From positions 1 to 42,134 of the forward strand of contig JAHJBZ010000075.1 of the NCBI GenBank assembly GCA_018813295.1: DNA of 42,134 bases. The letters are read 5' to 3'. The number at the start of each line of letters is the position of its first letter. Within the stretch, counting starts at the first letter, position 1. The position numbers and the translations under genes are program-made. Origin of the DNA: Patescibacteria group bacterium. GTDB taxonomy: Bacteria > Patescibacteriota > Gracilibacteria > UM-FILTER-43-11. This document shows positions 37,207 to 42,134 of this stretch, one piece after another. The notes under the pieces are model-generated. The model searched no databases. It was not told the origin of the DNA and saw only the letters and a program-made list of their open reading frames with translations.

Positions 37207-40200
37207 TTAAGTTATAGCTTGATGAAAAAGTAAAATAACATCAATCATATCCACATCTCCATCTCCATCAATATCAGAAGCCTCTAGTTGAGACTGAGTG
37301 CCGGTTACACTGCCGCTGGCAATTCGGAAGGAAATAATCACATCAACCATATCCACATCGCCATCACCATCCACATCACCGGAAGCAAGTTCACCTATAT
37401 ATATAGGATATACATAAGCAGATGTATGATTGGCTGCATCGGTAATAACAATTACCAATTTATAATTGCCATCATATAAGTTTGCATCCACTGGAATCTC
37501 AACAGGAATAGAATAAATGCGATAATAGTCAGCTTCAGGTTCACCCTCTCCCTCACCTTCTCCTTCACCCTCGCCACCATCACCTTCTTCTTCTATTTCA
37601 ATATCTTCGACGTAAGTAGTACTGGTAAACCAAACTGCATTTGGATCTGAATCTATATCCTCATAAGTTTCAAAATCAGATTCAACAACATATATATTAA
37701 TATCCTGAATATCCTCTATGCTATCTACATCCGTAACTTTGACTTCCAGGTCAATTTGACTGCCTTCTGTAATCGAACCGGAACCGATACGATGTACATA
37801 TTCAATCATCGGACCTCCTTGCACTGTAACAATTAAATCATTACTGGTAACAACCGATTGATCTGGATTAGTAAATTCCGCAACAACTGTAGAAGTTCCA
37901 CTGATTTCACCAAACACAAGTAAACCGGTATCAAGTGATGCCTGTTCCAAGTAATTAACAGGAGTGTTAACCCATGTCACATCTGTAGGATTTAAGCGTT
38001 CTGTTTTACCGCTTTCATATTCAGCAATCACCATAAGTGAATAAGTATCTTCAGGTGGTAATTCAATACCGCTTCCAAAATTAGGAACGATAGAAACATC
38101 ATCTGCATCCGCAGTTGTGCTAATATCAATAATTCCATTTTCATTAATGTCTTCAACACCATCTACATTAGCATCAGTTTGATTTATAGTTTCAAGAACT
38201 AAAATTCCTGGAAAACCAGGCAAACTGCTAACCTGAACAACAGGTAGTTGGAGCATTGGATCAGGATTATTATCCATAATCTCAGCAATCTCACCAGCAA
38301 CTCCAAGATCCAATGGATCAAGAGGGTCACCATTCATAATTGCTTCAATTTCCTCAAGGTCAGTATTATAAGTCCCAGCAGGCAAATCTATATTTATTAC
38401 CTGACCTTCAATTGTAATAGTGCGGCCAACGGCATCGGAATTATGGATAATGAGAAGCACGCTTTCAAAGGCCGCTTCAACCTCTTCTTCAGAAAGGAAT
38501 TCGTAAGCGCTTTCATCCAATGCAATTGTTAAACCTGTTAGCTCATTTACAGTAACCTGGAAAGGATCTGATTCAACAGTTCCAATATCCGCATCATCTG
38601 TATCGTAACGAGCAGTAATATTGGTTACGCCAGAACCAACTGCAGTAAGAATTCCTGTACCATCTACAGTGGCTACAGTTTCATCACTGCTAAACCATTC
38701 AATACCCGCCTCAGCGGTTACATTTTGTTCTTCAAAAACTTCACCGGCAGTATTACCGAGATAAGCTGCAATTTGAATTTGATCTCCGATTTCAATTACA
38801 TCACCCTGGGTGTAGTCATCTGATTCAAGTGCAACAACCATTCCATAAACTTCTACATCAAGTGCCGCAACACAACCTTGTTCATCGGTAACGGTTAAAA
38901 CACTGACACCTTCATCCTTAGCATATAAATATGCATAATTAGTTACCGCAGTACTGATAATTTCAACAGTTGTGCCGAATGTATTTTCCACTTCCTGGAG
39001 CAAACCGGTTGTAATGCTTAAAGTAGGAAAGTTATTAATAAGAGTGTCAGCAGTTAAAACTGTTGGAGTCGGAGCATACGGATCTGAGAAAGTTGCACCT
39101 GCACTGATATCGGCAGATACAGTTCCATAAACTGTGCCGGTTGCATCACCGGTAGCAGTACCGGTAAGACTACCTGTAACAGTTCCTTCTAATTGAAGAC
39201 TCATACCACTAAGGCTTGTCCAGGTTCCTGTACCGGATAAACTGCCTGCCAAAGCACCGACTTCTGAAGTAACCTCCACACTCTCATTGCCGATATTAAC
39301 TACTGTAATAAAGTTATTAGTCGGAGCAGTATAATCGACTGGAATGGTAATATCTACTGAGCATGTTTGGGAATCAAGATCCCCAGAAATTTCATCATAT
39401 TCCTCTTCACAATCGTAAATATTATATGATCCGGCATATTCATCATAATTTTCAGTACTTCCGCTAAAGTAATCAGGTATAAATTCAATTACAGGTTCTG
39501 CTTCTTCTTCATCAACTTCAGAAAGTGATTCCACCTCAATAACTGATGGATGGCTGCTCACCCATTCGCTAACACCAACGCCACCAGCGACATAAACCAA
39601 AGTCGTATCACCCTGAGTCATTGTGTTGTCTTGAGAAAGCGGTTGGGTAATTATATCAGCAGCATCACCAGTGCCAGCCGTACCACCTGCAAAACAATAC
39701 CCTATCAGAGTAGGATTGCCATGAGGTGTACTCACTGCTGGATTTGGATAGGCAACATTGTTAACGGTACATTCGTAACTATTAACATGCAGACCTAATT
39801 CCTTAGTAATCAAATAAATTTCATTTGTATCAAAATAAGTATAAGCAACAACTGGTGAAGAGAGTCCCAGCAAATCATTAAATACATAGGCAAAATTAGA
39901 AGCCGTATCAGATGTATTTTCTTCTTCATCTCTCACTGATATTTCATATGAACCATCACCAGAACTGAATGTAATCTCTGCACGTTCAGCAAGGCCAGGA
40001 ACAAAAGTTAAAGTAATATTAAATGTTTGTGCACCAGTTACAGCTGTAGAAGGATAACTGAGTACAATAGACTCAACATCTTGCGGCGCAAAATCAAATA
40101 TCACACTTTCAGCAGATGTGGGTAAGGTTTCCGCACCTGTGTAAATTCCAGTACCCTCACCACGTAAAATAGATGTCTCTAAATTTGCACAATTAGCAGA

Positions 40201-40656
40201 AGTGACATACAAATCAGTATTATTTCTTGTGGTCTGAGTTTGATCATCTGATAAGAAAATCTCAACATAAAAAGGTGTAAACCCAGTCGGGGCAATAATT
40301 TGATTACCTGAAATCTGAATGCCATCGGTAGTACACTGTGCTTGATTTACACATCGAAAACTAACGGTTGAACTTGTAAGATCATTCCCGCTTAAATTTC
40401 CACTTGTAAAACCAGACAATGGATCAAATTCAACATAAACAGTATTGATAGTAACAACATTATTCACCGGAACTACAGAACCGCTCGGAGAAACAAATTC
40501 AATGGACGTGATATTAGCTGGATCTGCAGATTGTAAATCCTGCAAAATATCTCCAGAAAATATTCCGAGCTGATTTTTTTGAGTGAAGTAAAGTGAAACG
40601 CCAGTAATTACAATGGCGAGCACTACGACTAATGTTATGTTGAGTATTTTTTTCAT
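37207..40656 (-). CDS. Large envelope protein with Big_2-like domain and C-terminal type I dockerin
   Basis: ORF to 40707, likely start MKKILNITLVVVLAIVITG; Big_2-like IEWFSSDETVATVDGTGILTAVGSGVTNITARY; dockerin GDVDGDGDVDMVDVIISFR...SDIDGDGDVDMIDVILLFH. Confidence 0.8.
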   Translation of the reverse strand: MKKILNITLVVVLAIVITGVSLYFTQKNQLGIFSGDILQDLQSADPANITSIEFVSPSGSVVPVNNVVTINTVYVEFDPLSGFTSGNLSGNDLTSSTVSFRCVNQAQCTTDGIQISGNQIIAPTGFTPFYVEIFLSDDQTQTTRNNTDLYVTSANCANLETSILRGEGTGIYTGAETLPTSAESVIFDFAPQDVESIVLSYPSTAVTGAQTFNITLTFVPGLAERAEITFSSGDGSYEISVRDEEENTSDTASNFAYVFNDLLGLSSPVVAYTYFDTNEIYLITKELGLHVNSYECTVNNVAYPNPAVSTPHGNPTLIGYCFAGGTAGTGDAADIITQPLSQDNTMTQGDTTLVYVAGGVGVSEWVSSHPSVIEVESLSEVDEEEAEPVIEFIPDYFSGSTENYDEYAGSYNIYDCEEEYDEISGDLDSQTCSVDITIPVDYTAPTNNFITVVNIGNESVEVTSEVGALAGSLSGTGTWTSLSGMSLQLEGTVTGSLTGTATGDATGTVYGTVSADISAGATFSDPYAPTPTVLTADTLINNFPTLSITTGLLQEVENTFGTTVEIISTAVTNYAYLYAKDEGVSVLTVTDEQGCVAALDVEVYGMVVALESDDYTQGDVIEIGDQIQIAAYLGNTAGEVFEEQNVTAEAGIEWFSSDETVATVDGTGILTAVGSGVTNITARYDTDDADIGTVESDPFQVTVNELTGLTIALDESAYEFLSEEEVEAAFESVLLIIHNSDAVGRTITIEGQVINIDLPAGTYNTDLEEIEAIMNGDPLDPLDLGVAGEIAEIMDNNPDPMLQLPVVQVSSLPGFPGILVLETINQTDANVDGVEDINENGIIDISTTADADDVSIVPNFGSGIELPPEDTYSLMVIAEYESGKTERLNPTDVTWVNTPVNYLEQASLDTGLLVFGEISGTSTVVAEFTNPDQSVVTSNDLIVTVQGGPMIEYVHRIGSGSITEGSQIDLEVKVTDVDSIEDIQDINIYVVESDFETYEDIDSDPNAVWFTSTTYVEDIEIEEEGDGGEGEGEGEGEGEPEADYYRIYSIPVEIPVDANLYDGNYKLVIVITDAANHTSAYVYPIYIGELASGDVDGDGDVDMVDVIISFRIASGSVTGTQSQLEASDIDGDGDVDMIDVILLFHQAIT

Positions 40657-40715
40657 TTTTTTATTTTGAGTGATAATTTTTTTCACAAGGCACAAGACAC
40701 TAGACACTAAAGTAA

Positions 40716-41738
40716 TTAGACAGGTAAAACCCCAAGTACATTCAGGGCAAGTAAAATACCAAGACTCATAGAAAGAGCCTCTTCGAGTAAATGGAAATTA
40801 ACATTACGAACAACTGGAAGATGATTCCATTTACGGGATAAATAATCGAATTTATTTTTATGTAAATCAGTATGCCGCAGCATTTCGATTAATTCCTTTC
40901 TTGCAAACTTACCCCAGTTGCGAGCATGCTGTTCAACAACTATGTAACGAATTGTTGCGAATGTAATTAATGTGATGAAATAAAGAGTTAACGCAACAGC
41001 AAAAGTTCCTGCAAAAAGGTACACAATCACAGAACCGACAACTGCAAAAAGAAGTGCAACTCTTGATTGGGTCCTGCTGATATAATCCTCTTTTTCCTTG
41101 TAATAAATTTTAGTAAGCGAATGTAAAAAATAAATCAAACCAGCAAGAAATGGAATGAAATAACTTGCAGGCTGGCTAAGCAAACTGAAATTTAAAACAT
41201 TCCATGAACCGTGTAAGAGGTATGGAACTTGAACTAAAAGATATAGCCCCCAAAGCACTGTAATGAAAAGTGCAAGTTGAATGACAACAAACACTGCACC
41301 TCTGGCATGCATCTTCTCATTCACAGCATACAAAAGATTGAGTTCATGTTTAGTTTCACTTAGCTTTAATTCGCCGGAATTAAAACGGTCGATAAGTTTT
41401 TTGTGGAAGATATGAATCTTTTTTTGCTTAAGCTGAATGCGTACGCTTGGATACAAAAGTACTAGTTCAACAATCAAAGCGAGCACAACGATGGAAAGCA
41501 AAACACTGTCTCCAAAAACGCTCATCAGGGAGTTGATCACAACAGTAAAAAAGTTCGCCACATGTGCCTGAAGGCCTGTGTACACAACTGGTGACATGTT
41601 GAAAGATGCAGCCAGATGAGCTGGCGCTTGTCCCGCATCCGAACCAATGTTACCCTGCACAAAAGCGATGTATATGCTCAGTGCAAAAAGCACAAGGGTA
41701 GTAAAAATTAAACTTAGTTTTTTGATTTTCGTTTTCAT
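40716..41738 (-). CDS. YidC/Oxa1-like polytopic membrane protein (tentative)
   Basis: 340 aa; SVFGDSVLLSIVVLALIVELVLLYPSVRIQLKQKKIHIFHKKLIDRF...ELNLLYAVNEKMHARGAVFVVIQLALFITVLWGLYLLV resembles the YidC core layout. Confidence 0.5.
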   Translation of the reverse strand: MKTKIKKLSLIFTTLVLFALSIYIAFVQGNIGSDAGQAPAHLAASFNMSPVVYTGLQAHVANFFTVVINSLMSVFGDSVLLSIVVLALIVELVLLYPSVRIQLKQKKIHIFHKKLIDRFNSGELKLSETKHELNLLYAVNEKMHARGAVFVVIQLALFITVLWGLYLLVQVPYLLHGSWNVLNFSLLSQPASYFIPFLAGLIYFLHSLTKIYYKEKEDYISRTQSRVALLFAVVGSVIVYLFAGTFAVALTLYFITLITFATIRYIVVEQHARNWGKFARKELIEMLRHTDLHKNKFDYLSRKWNHLPVVRNVNFHLLEEALSMSLGILLALNVLGVLPV

Positions 41739-42134
41739 TTTGTTGTCGGTGTTTATTTTTTAAATCTCTATATTATACCAAATTTCGACTCTTTTTTCAA
41801 TAACCTTGCCCTTGACCTATATAGGTTTTAATGGTGTCGGGAAAAACAGAGAAAAGACGTAAATTTTTGAAAATTTGGAAATCTTACAATCTGAAAAATT
41901 GTCAAAATTAAAATCTAGTTTTCAAATTTTCAAATTTTCAAGTTTACCCATCCCTTTGCCCATACCTGCACCATAAAAAAATTAGAGGATAATAACGTCA
42001 ACATCCATTTGACAATCACAACTTTCATGCCCACCACTTTTTGGCTACACAAAAGCAGAAAACAGACATCATGAAAAATCAAAAATGACAAATTACAAAT
42101 ACCCTAATAACACATTAAAAATTTAAAATTAGAA

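Noticed and set aside
37540-37600. GEGEGEGEGE low-complexity stretch as a distinct element
   Set aside because: In-frame acidic linker within the large dockerin protein; unremarkable for surface proteins
1-42134. UGA recoding (Gly code of some CPR lineages)
   Set aside because: Long ORFs are intact with TGA as stop, and the antitoxin-like ORF ends naturally at TGA overlapping the toxin start

Overview
This window looks like a chromosomal segment from a low-GC bacterium. Gene style suggests a Patescibacteria/CPR-type genome, but that is inference, with no phylogenetic test. It uses the standard code: long ORFs are intact with TGA read as stop. The dominant feature is a ~26 kb array (about 2.2-28.3 kb) of one divergent, extremely Cys-rich paralogous family on the minus strand. 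It has ten full-length members (~545-563 aa), one N-terminally truncated member and one stand-alone ~89 aa zinc-ribbon module. By eye each full-length protein has an A-B-B'-A' layout: homologous zinc-ribbon-like modules at both ends flanking two related Cys-rich repeat segments that each end in CFxCVGLxxKxYCIxNKxYSKEEYE. The array is interrupted by a TraG/TraD/VirB4-type ATPase and two ORF6N-domain genes, and two TrmB-type regulators are divergent from the first gene of two runs. Notable DNA structures: 67-bp hairpin-bearing tandem duplications in front of one trmB-like start codon; paired palindromes inside both ORF6N genes that differ in sequence but stay self-complementary; and complex hairpin spacers between family members. 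Flanking genes are a toxin-antitoxin pair, an SNF-family Na+-dependent transporter, ATP-type PEP carboxykinase, a tRNA (probably Arg-CCT), an MBL-fold hydrolase, an envelope locus with cohesin-like and dockerin-like proteins, and a YidC-like membrane protein. Everything is from manual reading; no database search or folding program was run.
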